Origin: Viscum album
Taxonomy: Eukaryota > Streptophyta > Magnoliopsida > Santalales > Viscaceae
Assembly: GCA_963277665.1 (NCBI GenBank)
Contig: OY728145.1
Span: 952,979,033-953,043,032 of the forward strand
Direction: 5' to 3'
Length of the DNA: 64,000 bases
The notes beneath the pieces were generated by a model, which made no database searches, had not been told where the DNA came from, and was given only the letters and a program-made list of their open reading frames with translations. The position numbers were made by a program, and so were the translations under genes. Shown piece after piece: positions 39,285 through 50,689 of the stretch; the stretch's first letter is position 1; each line of letters begins with the position of its first letter.

Positions 39285-39700
39285 TGCATCTCATTCTTGG
39301 AGCATAAGTCATCTCTCGTAAGAGGCAACCTATTTCTAGAACATAGGGATTACTATAGTTAAAAGGCATATAGAGAGGACTGTTGACATCTCGTTCTTGG
39401 AGCATAAGGAAACTCTTGTAAGAGGCATCCTATATCTGGAACATATGGATTACTAATGTTTAAAGTCATATAGATAGGACTGTTGGCGTCTCATGCTTGG
39501 ATCATAAGGCATCTCTTATTTGGAGTAAGAGACATCCTATGTTTGGAACATTGGGAGTACTTTAGTTTAGAGTCATATAGATAGGAATGTTGGCGTCTCA
39601 TGCTTGGAGCATAAGGAATCTCTTATTTGGAGTAAGAGGCATCCAATTTCTAGAACATAGGGTGTACTCTAGTTTAGAGTCATGGAGATAGGACTATTAG
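39285..39700 (-). repeat. Tandem hairpin repeats of about 100 bp in the 3' LTR, four units
   Basis: Each unit contains GGAGCATAAG, an arm pair CTCTTA...TAAGAG in the later units, CCTATGT...ACATAGG around CTAGA, and GTTTAGAGTCATATAGATA. The paired arms would fold into short hairpins on either strand. The same four-unit block occurs in the 5' LTR at about 56318-56740. Confidence 0.75.
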
Positions 39701-40189
39701 GCATAAGCCGCCTAGAAATGGTTTGTGTTGGGACTTACCAAAGGTCGTCCCTTTCTGGTTCGACCTGGCATAGGAGCCAAGTAATAGGGTTTGGAAGAGT
39801 TTTCTGAGGAAAGGTTCGACTCAAGGTACTCAGGGATTTGATGATGAGGATCTCAACACATGACATGGGAATGAAACCAAGAAGAAAATGTCAACTCAAG
39901 GTGTTTCATGGTGTGTGGATGAGTCTCTCAAATCATGGTATTCAACAGGTGTAAGGTAGGTGCGCATAAGGGCGCAATGGAAAATCCCGACATCCCGGAC
40001 ATAGAATTTCGTGATGCGACTTTCCATTTTCTGTGGGGGTCAGTGACGGTAGGGAAGGGACCGTCTTGGAGGGACGGGGCCACAACTCGGCAGTAGCCCC
40101 GAACGGGTGTACGGTGGCGTAGCCCCGCGGTATAGACCGGTGGGCGCGAAGGTAGGAGCTTCGCAAAGGATATGTCTTCGCAATGTAGA

Positions 40190-40540
40190 TCAGTGGAGCA
40201 ATGGTCTTTCGGTGAAAATCCCTCTCACGGATCAAGGGCGACTTGCAGAGAAAAGGCCTCTCGTGGAGAAAGGGCGGCTCGCGGAGCAAAGGGCTCTCGG
40301 AGCAAGGACTCATGGAGCAGCATCGTGGAGCATGGCCTCGCGGATCATGGCCGGCTCATGGAGAAAAGGTCTCTCATGGAGAAAAGGGTGCTCGTGGAGC
40401 AAAGGGCTCTCACATAGTACTTGAGGAGCATGGACTCGTAGAGCAGCATCACGAAGGAAGCTTCTTGTGGAGCATGGCCTCACAGAGTAGCAACGCGAAG
40501 GAAGCTGCTTGCGGAGCATGGACATGCTGAGCCTCAAAGC
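40190..40540 (-). repeat. Degenerate repeats of about 21 bp, GCTCCGCGAG core
   Basis: The plus strand shows many variants of CTCGCGGAGCAAAGG at about 20-bp spacing. The homologous block in the 5' LTR is 57215-57560, just downstream (minus strand) of the TATA box, so it would form the start of the transcript. Confidence 0.75.
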
Positions 40541-40581
40541 GGAGCTCCTCAATTTTGGTGATGCGTTTCCTGGTGCCAACA

Positions 40582-40596
40582 AATGTCACCCCTAAG
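40582..40596 (-). promoter_or_regulatory. Probable polypurine tract of the giant element
   Basis: The minus strand reads CTTAGGGGTGACATT directly before the TGTTGGCACC start of the 3' LTR. It is in the right place but only partly purine. Confidence 0.45.
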
Positions 40597-43500
40597 AACG
40601 GGGTCCAACGAGGACAAGGAGGGAGAGGTGGACTGTGTTCTGAGAAAAACGCTAGCATTGGGTACCATCGTATCTCAATCGTATTGAGAGGATTGTAGAC
40701 TACATATCTAAGCTTGTGTGAGCCATGCTCGGTGCAGGAAACAAGAGATAATATGAGCTCCTAGATGAGAGTGTTAAACAACAGATGGTGTGAGAGGATC
40801 AACATGGGACATCAATCATCATATGGGAGAATCCTGAAATAGAGTGGGGTCATAGGTGGAGAACATGGCTCTCTGGAAAACCAACCTGCTTCTCCCACTA
40901 TGCTCTAATGCATGAGTGGGGTATAACTAGGGGCGTTAGAATCAACCTGAACAGAGGGTAGTGGAAGGTGTGAATCACGATACTCAAAATCCGAAACACT
41001 ATGGGGATGGCATGACAATGAAGGATAATTGTTGACCTTGTTCGGAGCATAGTATCCTTATTACGTTAGAATGAAATGGGGATAATAAACGAGGGTCGAC
41101 CGTTGACCATGTTCGAAAAATGGGACTGGACTCAAAATTATATCCATTAGTCTTTTGGAACGTTGGCCCAGGACAGTAGGTGGGCCATAGTCCGAGCATC
41201 CATACTCTTAGGGGGTCCATTAAGACATGATAGAGGATGATGGTCCGAATAAGGGGCACGTAAAGCATGTAATGTGGTGGGAGGGTTTTCTCAAACAGAA
41301 TACAACACTCTTGAAATTACGCCATCGTGGCGGAAGGACACTAGATAGGCGCATCGGTTGGATCATGGATTATTCCTTCTTTCAGACAGGGCCTCTCTGG
41401 CAAGGGGGGTTGTCGCTTCCCAATGCCATCTTGGGGCATCCCGAACTTGTTCAAGGGAGAATTTCACTTCCACGGTTCCGTACAGGGGGTCAGGGCAGTG
41501 GCCAAAAATGGGAAGGAATGGTATCTTACGATCCCTAGGGTTGGACCTGAGGTGAAATTTTTGGGTGTCCCTATGTATCCCACGAGGATGGGAATCAAGC
41601 TGTATGTAGTTCTGGAAGCGTGGTGTAATCATAGACCAACACTGACATTGAAGTCCCCTTTGGCAGAGCCTCTAGTGCATCCCATGACTAACTTAGGGCA
41701 TCCAGAACTTGTTCAGTGTAGAACTGTAGTTTATTTTCATGCGTTGAGGACATATGGACTCCTGTAGATTAACTTCATATGATAGGATGTGAAAGGGAAG
41801 ATCCCATGGAGCATGTGGTTCGGTAGCTATGAAACTGACGTGAATGAGGACTTGGAGTCCAATTCACACCACGTACCCTGAGAGGAAACTCTTCAAGTCG
41901 AGGGACCAAGAGTGAGAATAAGGCTGGGCCCGAAGTAGAGTGGTCGGCTGATCTTACATACCCCATGAGGATAGGAATCAAGTCATACGTTGTTCTGGAA
42001 GTGCATTTTAACATCATGTGGGATGATGAGAAGCCTGGCCACATTGGTATGCATTCTACCAAAACTACTAAGCCCATGTGAGTTGTACATGGTATGTGAA
42101 ACAAGATGTTATGGTGGGACTTTCCCGACACAGGAAGGGGAATGTTATGACGAAGGGACACTCGGTGAATATCGGTCCAATGATGATAACCCATCCATGA
42201 AGCACACCTAGATGCGCGAGGAGATAGAGCCTAGTATGCCATAATTCCTCTTGAACATGAGAGAATGGAAATGTGTGAATCATGAAGCTCGAAATCAGGA
42301 CCACAATGATGGTGGTGTGATGATGGAGGATAACCGTTAACCGTGGCAGAAATGTAGCATCCACATCGTATTAGCCTGGTCTGGGGATAGACAGATGAGG
42401 CTCGACTGTTGACCATGTTCGAAACACGGGACCATGTCGCAAATGTCATCAGAGATCCTTAAGGGCATTGGGCCAAAATGATAGGAGAGCCCTTAGGCCT
42501 AGAATCCATGGAGAGCCCTTAAGACAAGAATCCATGTCATATGAGGGTCCTTTTGGACATGGAAGAGGATGAGGATCCAAATATAGAGCCCATGAATCTT
42601 GGACATGGAACGAGAGGAATGTCTCAATGAAAATTCCACACATCGGGCTCTTTGTCAAAATTCATCTGAATAAGAGAATCAAATGTATTAGATAGAGGTA
42701 GTCTAGTCCCTTCCCATTGGGAGATCTTAGTTTAGGGTCATAGAATTCAGACCATGGATTGGAGGAAACACAGGAGACATGTGGTGGGGTAAGTCAAATT
42801 CCCGACGTGAATGGGAACCGGGGGTTCCAACCACCACGTGCTCCTTAGAGATTTTTTTTGGTTGAGGGACCAAAAACGAGAGTTCAGCTAGGTCTTACGC
42901 GAAGTGCATATGAGTTCCTATGTACCCCATGAGGATAGGGATCTAGTTGCACGTAGTTCTTGAAAAGGGGGAATGGCGAGGTACCAGTTCCAGGTATAAA
43001 AGAGGTGTGAGCATGGCCCACGCACCAAAAGGATGGTAACTTGATAAATATTGTTTTTCCTTTAACTTGTGTGTGTTATTTATGTGAAGCGAAAATCCTA
43101 GGGGAGTGGGCCTTGACATCGCTACAAGAATCAAGATGTAGTAGGCACTGACAAATGGCATGGCGTATGACCAATACCCAGCATGATTTCCTATATGGTG
43201 AGGTCATCACAATGCAGTTCCATTTTTCATCATGCGGCCAGGATGATAATATCAAAGTTTAGGGTCCTGTGGTGGGACCCAGTATGCATTTTAACATCAT
43301 ACAGTGCAGACGTAGCAACGGCGATGCTAGGTGGGGAATGTGTACAGTGCAATGAAACGTAATTGATGTGAAAGGGGACATGATCCCACATCACACCGTA
43401 TTCAATTCCTAGAGGATAACCTCAGGCCAATGGGCCAGATAGGGGTGAGAGAAAAAGGGGCCGAAGAAACTAGCTCCCAGCTGAGCTGGACATGAAAACA

Positions 43501-45984
43501 AGACATCCATGTGGTCCTACGTATCCCATAAGGATGTTAATCAATCCATACGTAGTTCTGTAGGATGCATTTTATTGTCATGCGGGACAAGCGGGACAAG
43601 AAACAATAGGTCTAATTTCTAGAATAGGGTGCATGTCCTATGTCTATTGCACACTCGACGTGAATGAGGACATAATACTGCACCACGCCACGTGATCCCT
43701 TAGTCAAAGTCTAGAAGGCCGGATAGAAAAGAAAAATTAGAAAAACTCAGGATGGACCCAAAGACAAGAGGTCTGGGCATTCCTACGTATCCCTTGAGGA
43801 TTGGAATGCAGGTCGCACGTAGTTCTGAGGAGATTTTAGTTTATAGTCTTAGAGATCGAACCCTGGAGGGATGGAAACCTTCCAAGTAAGCGTAGACCTC
43901 GACCCGATCCCTAATCCCACATGAGTCAAACTCAGTGTGGGAAACAAGGGAGGAAGATGTATATTTCAATACATGGAATGCACACAAAAGAGAAATCACT
44001 GTAGAGCCCCTATCACGGCTGCAGTCCACCTAACGCGCAGATGCGCACTGAGAAATAGTACCAAGGGTTTCGAAGTTATACTTGGAAATGATGAGATGGG
44101 GAAGGATTTGAATTATGTAACCAACATTTTGGGATTAATGGGGTTGGCATTGGCATGGTGATGGAGGATAACTGTTAACCATGGCAGAAATGCAGTATCC
44201 ATATCGCGTTAGCCTGAAATGGGAACAACAAATGAGCATCGACCACTGACAATATTTGAAATGCGGGATTTGTATCGATTTTTTTCCTGCGACCTTCGGG
44301 GGAATTGGCCTGTAATGGTAGGAGAGCACTTAGGCCTAGAATCCATTCCACTCGGGGGGTCCCTTTGGGTGTGAAAGGTGATATAATCCATAGTGAAGAG
44401 AAACACAATTCCTAAAAAGCGGGTGGTGGCATGTCCGAGTAGAGTACGACATTCCAAGTACTAAACCATAGTACCCTTAAGCACACTGGTGAACCGCCGA
44501 AGAGAGCTGATGAAGGTTTCTAGAAAAAAGAGGGTAGGCCAAGGGGCTAAGGTGAAATGGAGATTTCTGATTGATGGGGTTGGACCTAAAGTCTAAACAT
44601 TCGGGTGGTCCTACGTATCACATAAGGATGGGAATCAAGACACACGTAGTTCTCCAAGATACCTGGGGGAAGGATAACCTAATGAGGAAGTTTACGGTGA
44701 GGAGTGTAACCCGACGTGAATGAGGACATAATCCCTTACCACACCGCACAATCCCATGAGCGAGAACTTCGGCCAGGGGCCCAAAAAGGCCAATGTGACT
44801 TGGTCAGGAAGGCCTGAACAGCATGTAATTTAATGTCATGACGTGAGGACGAGGGCCAGGGTAAGGTGTCTCATCCGGGGATGTGTGAGGCACGATGAGA
44901 AACCCGACGTGAAGGAGGAAATAATCCCACACCACATCGTACAATCCCATAAGAGAGAACCTGGGACGGGGGCCCGAAAAGTTTATGTGGCGTGAGGGTT
45001 GGCATCACCCGGTGGAAGTTTGTTGATTAGAGATACAAAAGGGCAGAATGAATCACTACAATCGATGTTTGGGACATCTTGGGGCGGACCTAACAATCCA
45101 GGGAAGCTATTGACCATGTTCGAAACACAGTGTCAGGAGAAATAAATGAGCATCAACTATTGACCATATTCGAAACACAGTATTTGTATCAATTTCTTGC
45201 TTTACATCCTCGAGGGCGTTGACCCAAAGTGGTAAGATATAGCCCTTAGTCCTAATATTCATACCGTTCAGGGGCCCTTCTGGATGGGAAAGGTGACGGA
45301 ATCCCAGTCATGGAGCGGGTGAAGCATCTATGTACCCATTTCTCGAAGAGGAAAACGTCACCAGGTAGCGGGACATATGGCCGGATCGAGGTTATCTTGA
45401 CATGAATTGGGGCCAATGTGCACCCTTGCTATACAGCTTAACCTGGGGGTGATTCTGGATTTTGGTATGGGCCAATAGATGAAATGTTTGGGCGTTCCTA
45501 CATATCCGATATGGATGGGAATAAATCCACACATAGTTCTTAAAGGCCATGCAGTTTAACATCGTGCGGTGAAGACGTGGGAAGATATAAGCATAGGAGC
45601 GGGCATAACGTGTGACCCTTATAATCCTTGTACGAGTGGGGCTACGGAAGCCTACACCATATCATGTGATGATACTCCAAGAGAACTATACCCAGGGGGA
45701 TAGTCGAAAGAGAAGAGTTCGGGGATGGGCTCAAAAAGAAACTTCTGAGCGTTCCTATGTATCCCATAAGGATGGGAATCAAGACATACATAGTTCTGAA
45801 GATGCAGTTTAATTTCATGTAGGATGATGCATGGTTTAAAGTCATGAAGGACTGGACAAATTAAGGTCATGCAGGACAGTCGTGTATTTTAGTGTCATGT
45901 AGGACCGTTTAGTTTAAGGTCGTGCAGGACCAAAGTCTCAGGCAAACTATTTCTTGAGGAATTTGGAATTTGTGGGGGGGTGTT
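40597..45984 (-). other. Long 3' non-coding region of the giant element, LTR-derived blocks and hairpins
   Basis: About 5.4 kb between integrase and the 3' LTR. I find no supported gene. It is built from diverged copies of blocks also found in the LTR: a GTTGACCATGTTCGAAACAC block recurs near 41100, 42410, 45110 and 45165 (LTR: 39045, 56080), followed by a block with TTGGCCCA...GGTAGG...AGCCC. A hairpin with CCTACGT...ACGTAGTTC recurs near 41569, 41955, 42911, 43513, 43777, 44608, 45494 and 45750. Long, variable 3' regions with repeats are known for the Tat lineage. Confidence 0.72.
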
Positions 45985-46390
45985 ATTCTTTACCATCCAT
46001 GGTAACCAGGGAATACACTCCATTGGAGTAAACCTTTTAAATGATGTATTTTCCTTCCCATTTGGTCTCCAACTTGGGTGGTTTCCTATCGGGGGGCATT
46101 GGCGCTCATAGGGCCAATACCGGGTCTCCTTGCAGGAAAGAGCCGAGGTGAAGCTTCTTGTTGAAGGCTCTAGCTATCTTATTTAGAGTGATAACCATCC
46201 ATGGTAACTAGGGAATATGCACCATTAGAGTAAACACTGTTAATTATTTAAGTTCCGTCCCTTTTGGGCTACAAATTGTGTGGTTTCCTGCCGGGGATCA
46301 TTGGCACTCGGAGGGCCAATACGAGGTCTCCTTGTAGGAAAGAGTATAGGCGAACCTTCTTGTTGAAGGCTCTAGATATCTTATTCTTAG
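45985..46390 (-). repeat. Tandem duplication (2 x about 202 bp) of the integrase C-terminus
   Basis: 45985-46186 and 46187-46390 repeat each other in order: CCATCCATGGTAAC, a GGTTTCCT...GGGG segment, GGGTCTCCTTG or AGGTCTCCTTG, then GTTGAAGGCTCTAG. On the minus strand both encode a version of RAFNKK...SFLQGD.VLAL, so the end of integrase was duplicated in place. Confidence 0.8.
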
Positions 46391-47119
46391 GCCTTTCCTG
46401 ATTGTGTAGGGCACGGAGCCTACTTTCGTCGAGTGCTTCCAATTCACCTTGACGGATTTTGGCCACCTTATATAGTGCCTTCTACTCATAGACAGCTGTG
46501 CATAATGATGGCAGATGGATCTCTATGGGCAGGACAGCCTCAGCCCCATTCACCAGGGAATATGGGGTCAACTAGGTGGAGTTGGGAGTCATCATCCAAT
46601 AAGTCCAAAGGGCGTTGGGGGAGATTTTTGGGCCAACTCTTCTTGTTCTCGCCAACCATTTTCTACAAAAATGTTATAGAGGGTTTAGTTGAAGGCCTCG
46701 ATCTTCATGTTTGCATGCGCGTGATATCAGGAGGTATGGTTGGAGCTAATGTTGTACTTGGCGTACAATTTCTTCAGCTTAGCTGCTCATAAGTTGGTGC
46801 CATTATCAGTGAGGACAACGTGAGGGACTCCAAATCGGTAGATGATGTTGGTGCTCACAAAATCGACAGTGGATTAAGCCTTGACTTTATTGAGTGGGGC
46901 TGCTTCTACCCATTTAGAGAATAAATACGTAACGGTCAGGATAAACCTGCACTGGTGAGCTGTCACCAGTGGATTGGATCCCACGACATTGAGTCTCCAT
47001 ACCACAAATGGACAAGAGTACATGGTGGAGTGGAGGGGTTCGGGTGGCCGATGAAGGAAGATAGAATGCACTTGGCATGCGTGACATCTCTTGGAAAACT
47101 CTATAAAATAATGGATCAT
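46187..47119 (-). pseudogene. pol: Integrase of the giant Tat element, broken
   Basis: The minus strand has the zinc-binding Cys pair (CHACQVHS), then the core: VVWRLNVVG, LTVTYLFSKWVEAAPL and LTDNGT (Asp codon at 46805-46807 on the plus strand), and the C-terminal LTPYSLVNGAEAVLPIEIHL, GELEALDESRLRAL and SRAFNKKVR...FLQGDLVLALR. These are typical of Tat integrase. The first catalytic Asp, normally in a W.LDVVG context, is Asn here (codon at 46988-46990). Several stops and frame changes lie between 46850 and 46480. It could not be active. Confidence 0.85.
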
Positions 47120-47719
47120 GGAGGGCCAGAAGTACCCCAGCTCCCAGATCTAATGGGACAGCTTCGGCCCAGCCTGGTGGGCACCGCAGGAACCGGCATG
47201 AACCTCTTGCATGACCTGAGGAATTTTGACTCCTTGAATGTAACGGATGAGAACACCATCAAAACTGCACTTGTAGAGGATTTTATCAAGGTTGGGACCA
47301 CTCTGGAGGGTAAACTGCAACGCGCAACATTAGATTCGCTCACGCTTAGCCCGATCGTCTAGGAGGCAACCGTTTTGGAGATACACGACAAATGGTGCTC
47401 TCTAGTCAGGAGTCGTTTCGATCACTGGATATGATGAACTTGGGGCTCCTAATGTGGATGGAACTGCGGTAAGATGGCTTGCTCGCAGGCCGTCGTCATC
47501 CTCTGGGATGAAGAGAGCAATGACCCTCTGGTGTGCCAAATGTATAATCATATTATCCTGCTTGGGTTTTGCATGTTATGCAGCAATGCCGGTAAAAGTG
47601 TCTGCTCGACCATTCTATGACCGAGGGACATGGGTAAAATCCAGTCAAGAAGGGAACCAGGCCATTAGATGGAGGGTGCAATCCAAAAATGGCACGATAT
47701 CTGGCTTCCTGACAACATA

Positions 47720-48091
47720 CTATACATTGACTTCCTTGCTGACTAACTCGGAATCCCCTTTCACATGAAAATGGGGCACATCGATCTCGAGGGCCATCTT
47801 GAGGATAGTGATGAGAGCCTGATACTCTGCTTCATTGTTGGTGCATCCCTCTAACAACATGAATGAGTACAGAAGAATGGCATGCACCGTGGTAATGAAG
47901 ATGATACCCAGACCCACTCTGTTGAGCCTAAGATCGTTGAGCCTTCTACCAGTGGGACTCCTAGAGGAACCGTCAATGTGCATTTTCCAACACGGGATGG
48001 CGTGGTCGACTAAGAGGATTGCCTCATCAGGAAAATCCATATCCAGGGACTGATCCGTGGAGGATGGATGGGCATATAAGAAGTCTGTCAA
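47720..48091 (-). pseudogene. pol: Second (archaeal-type) RNase H of the giant element
   Basis: An open minus-strand frame has WKMHIDGSSRSPTG, LGIIFIT, CTNNEAEYQALI and VKGDSELVSKEV, giving the catalytic acidic residues Asp, Glu and Asp. This is the extra RNase H acquired by the Tat lineage, placed between the original RNase H and integrase. It is the best preserved domain of this element; its neighbours are interrupted. Confidence 0.87.
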
Positions 48092-48253
48092 TGCCTGCCC
48101 CTTGATAGCCTTCTGAGGGATGAACCAGGTGTCAAACTACTGGAGGATCACCGCCTACCATGCTAGTTGGCTAGTCAACGTGGGGAGGTTCAGGATTTAT
48201 TTCAGCGGGTCTACTTGAGAGACCAACTATACCTCATGGTGGTGCAGGTAATT

Positions 48254-48590
48254 TTACATCTTCTGTTCAGAAAATACAAGAGAAAGGCAGCTCTTCTCGA
48301 TAGGGGAGTATCTAGTCTCTATATCGTGGATCATGCAGCTGAGATAGTAGAGGCTATTCTGTGTCCCCTCATTATTCATCTGGGCGAGAAGGGCGCCGAG
48401 AGATCGATCAAGGGTAGCGACATAGTGAATCAGTGGCTTCCCGGAGATGGGTGGCATCCGGACCGGAGGATGAAGCACATACTACATGACTTCTTCAAAT
48501 GCGTTCTGACACTCTTCATCCCATTAATAGGTGGTGCCCTTCTTCATGAGCCGAGAAAAGGGCTTACACTTGCTAGCCAAGTTTGCAATT
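48254..48590 (-). pseudogene. pol: Original RNase H remnant of the giant element
   Basis: The minus-strand peptide contains HYVATLDRSLGALLAQMNNEG, NSLYYLSCMIHDIETRYSPIEKSCLSLVF, which matches the degraded first RNase H and connection domain of Tat pol. It lies directly downstream of RT. The lower part is in a different frame from the RT. Confidence 0.8.
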
Positions 48591-49408
48591 AGTCGGCGTA
48601 TGTAGGCTAAGGGGCCTTGAAAACCTTGAAGCTCTCGAATTTTGGTTGAGGGAGGCATCTGGCTTATGTCCTTGATCTTCTCAGGGTCGATCTCGATGCC
48701 TCAGTACCTAACAACAAAGCCATGAAACTTCCTAGAAGTTACCCCAAAGGCACACTTCAACGGGTTTATTTTCAGGTGGTTGAAATAGAGGAAACTGAAC
48801 ACTTTCTCAAGGTACTTGAGATGGTCATGGCGCTGGCGAGATTTGACCACCAGATCATCCACATATCATTCCACCAATGTTCTGAGGATCGACTTGAATA
48901 TGCGATGCAAGGCCTGCTGATAGGTGGTACCTGCATTTTTCAGGCCGAAGGGCATAACCTGGTAAAAAAAGTACCTTTGGGGATCCCTGAAGGCGGTGGA
49001 ATCCTCGTCTTTAGGGTCCATTCGGATCTGGTTGTATCCAGAGTACCCATCCATGAAGGAGAGGGATTGGAATCCGGCCGTAGCATCAATCAGCAATTCT
49101 GTCACTGGAAGGGTAAAATCATCCTTCGGACAGTGGCAGTTGAGATCACCGAAGTCGATACAGACTCTGACTTGCCCAATCTTCTTCCTGACTGGAATAA
49201 TGTTCGCTAGCCACATGGGGTACTATAATTCCTTGACGAAGTTGTCTCTAATGATCTTGTCAACTTCGGCATCAACCATAGCACTGTGAGAAGGGTGCAC
49301 CTTTTTGGGAGACTGCTTGAACCCACGATGGTTTGTTGGGGGACCAAGGTGGTGGACGGCTACCTGAGGATCTAGTCTTGGAATCTCGTCATAACTCCAG
49401 GAAAACAC
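48590..49408 (-). pseudogene. pol: Reverse transcriptase of the giant Tat element
   Basis: The minus strand starts FSWSYDEIPRLDPQVAVHHL and AEVDKIIRDNFVKEL, has a stop near 49221, then MWLANIIPVRKK, VRVCIDFGDLN, DGYSGYNQI, ASTAFR-like DEDSTAFRDP, and VMPFGLKNAGTTYQ. The catalytic YVDD (plus-strand 48854-48865) is present but preceded by TGA at 48866-48868. Further stops follow. Domain order and motifs fit Ty3/gypsy Tat RT. Confidence 0.9.
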
Positions 49409-50069
49409 ATCATGGTGCTACCTAATGAAGTTCACGTACCGCTGCTGCTCCTCGAGGGACATGGCGGCACAGATCAACATGGGTCTCAGGTTTTCCTCGC
49501 TACCAAGGTTCACCTATACCAGTTCATAGACCGTGGTAAAGACACCTTCGTAAAAGGTAGGGGGACCATCTTCTATATCCTCTTCTTTTCATTCCGAGGA
49601 GTTATTCCCTATGGGTGAGGCTTCATCTTGGTCATAGGAACTTGACGGGAGGCTGGTACCAGCCTGGACAGCTGTGGATGGTGTATTAGGATATTCACAC
49701 GCCGCTGAAACTATGGCGATGAAGGCAGTTGATCCAATTTTATCTGGCCATCAGCCCAGAGGTCCACACATGATGATATCAAAGCAATAGTGGCATGTCA
49801 TCTCGATTCAGTTAATTCAAGCCTGGTGGAATATACCCGTATGATGTACCACTATTTCCATTAGTCGTATCTCCTGATACCATACGGGGGTAGGAGTTTA
49901 TGCGATCACCTGAGCCTGGTTTGTGTAGGATTATGAGGTGATTTACTGCCGTCGCTTGGACTGGGAAATATGCCTTCCTCACGTACCCGACACAACAAAG
50001 AATCCCCATGTCGGGGGTCGTTTCCTCCAATCGATGTATTGGGAAGACATAAGCGTCATCCAGACCTAC

Positions 50070-50530
50070 CTAGGGATCACTTGTGACTGGGGTGGGTTCA
50101 ACCTCACTTGCCAGAATATGCTTATCCTTACTCATGTAATAGTCATCATCCAGATAACAAGCATCACAAGATGCAGAAGGAGATGCATCACCTTGGAGCA
50201 CACCGACTCGACCGTTAAGAGAGTACTTGAGGAACTGGTGATATGATGAGGGGACCGCCGTATGCAAGTGGAGCCATGGCCTCCCATCAATGCGTTGTAT
50301 GCAGTGTCCTGGGAGACAACCATGAATTCGGTACTGGAATCTAGGCCACCGAATTGGATCTTCAAACATATCTTGCTGACTGGGGTTTACTCGGTCCTGT
50401 AATATCTCTAGATTCTTAGGTCATAGGGTGTTAAATCATCTTCTGACAAACCCAGCTTCTGCAGCATCCGAGTCAGGATTAGGTTAATCCCAGAGCCCGT
50501 GTCAACAAGAGAGGTGCGGACTTCCATGCC
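50070..50530 (-). pseudogene. pol: Protease of the giant element, frameshifted
   Basis: The minus strand has the aspartic protease active site in LVDTGSGINLIL (DTGS codons at 50492-50503 on the plus strand), then FMVVSQDTAYNALMG, followed after a frame change by GRPWLH, AVPSSYHQ and LQGDA, the conserved stretch downstream of protease in Tat polyproteins. Retroelement protease would cut the Gag-Pol polyprotein. The frame change near 50270 and stops downstream break it. Confidence 0.82.
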
Positions 50531-50689
50531 ATTGAAATTTCCAGTGATGTATAGTGGATGAATGTACCTCTGTATGGGAGGATATTTTTCTTCACCAGAG
50601 AATGAGATAACTTCTTGGCATTTGGCGTTCTCAATTGCCTCAGCGTGGAAGGCTTATGTAGCTGATACCTCCATCTCAAATTGGAGGGG

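Larger units (their letters stand above)
36877..40581 (-). repeat. 3' LTR of the giant element, main part
   Basis: Collinear with 53882-57957. On the minus strand it starts at 40581 with TGTTGGCACC. The first five plus-strand bases are the right GCCAT duplication made by copy B. Compared with the 5' LTR it lacks about 355 bp (the counterpart of about 57567-57925), which removes the TATA box region. It contains a 54-bp tandem array (38270-38757), hairpin-rich repeats of about 100 bp (39285-39700) and degenerate repeats of about 21 bp (40190-40540). Confidence 0.87.
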
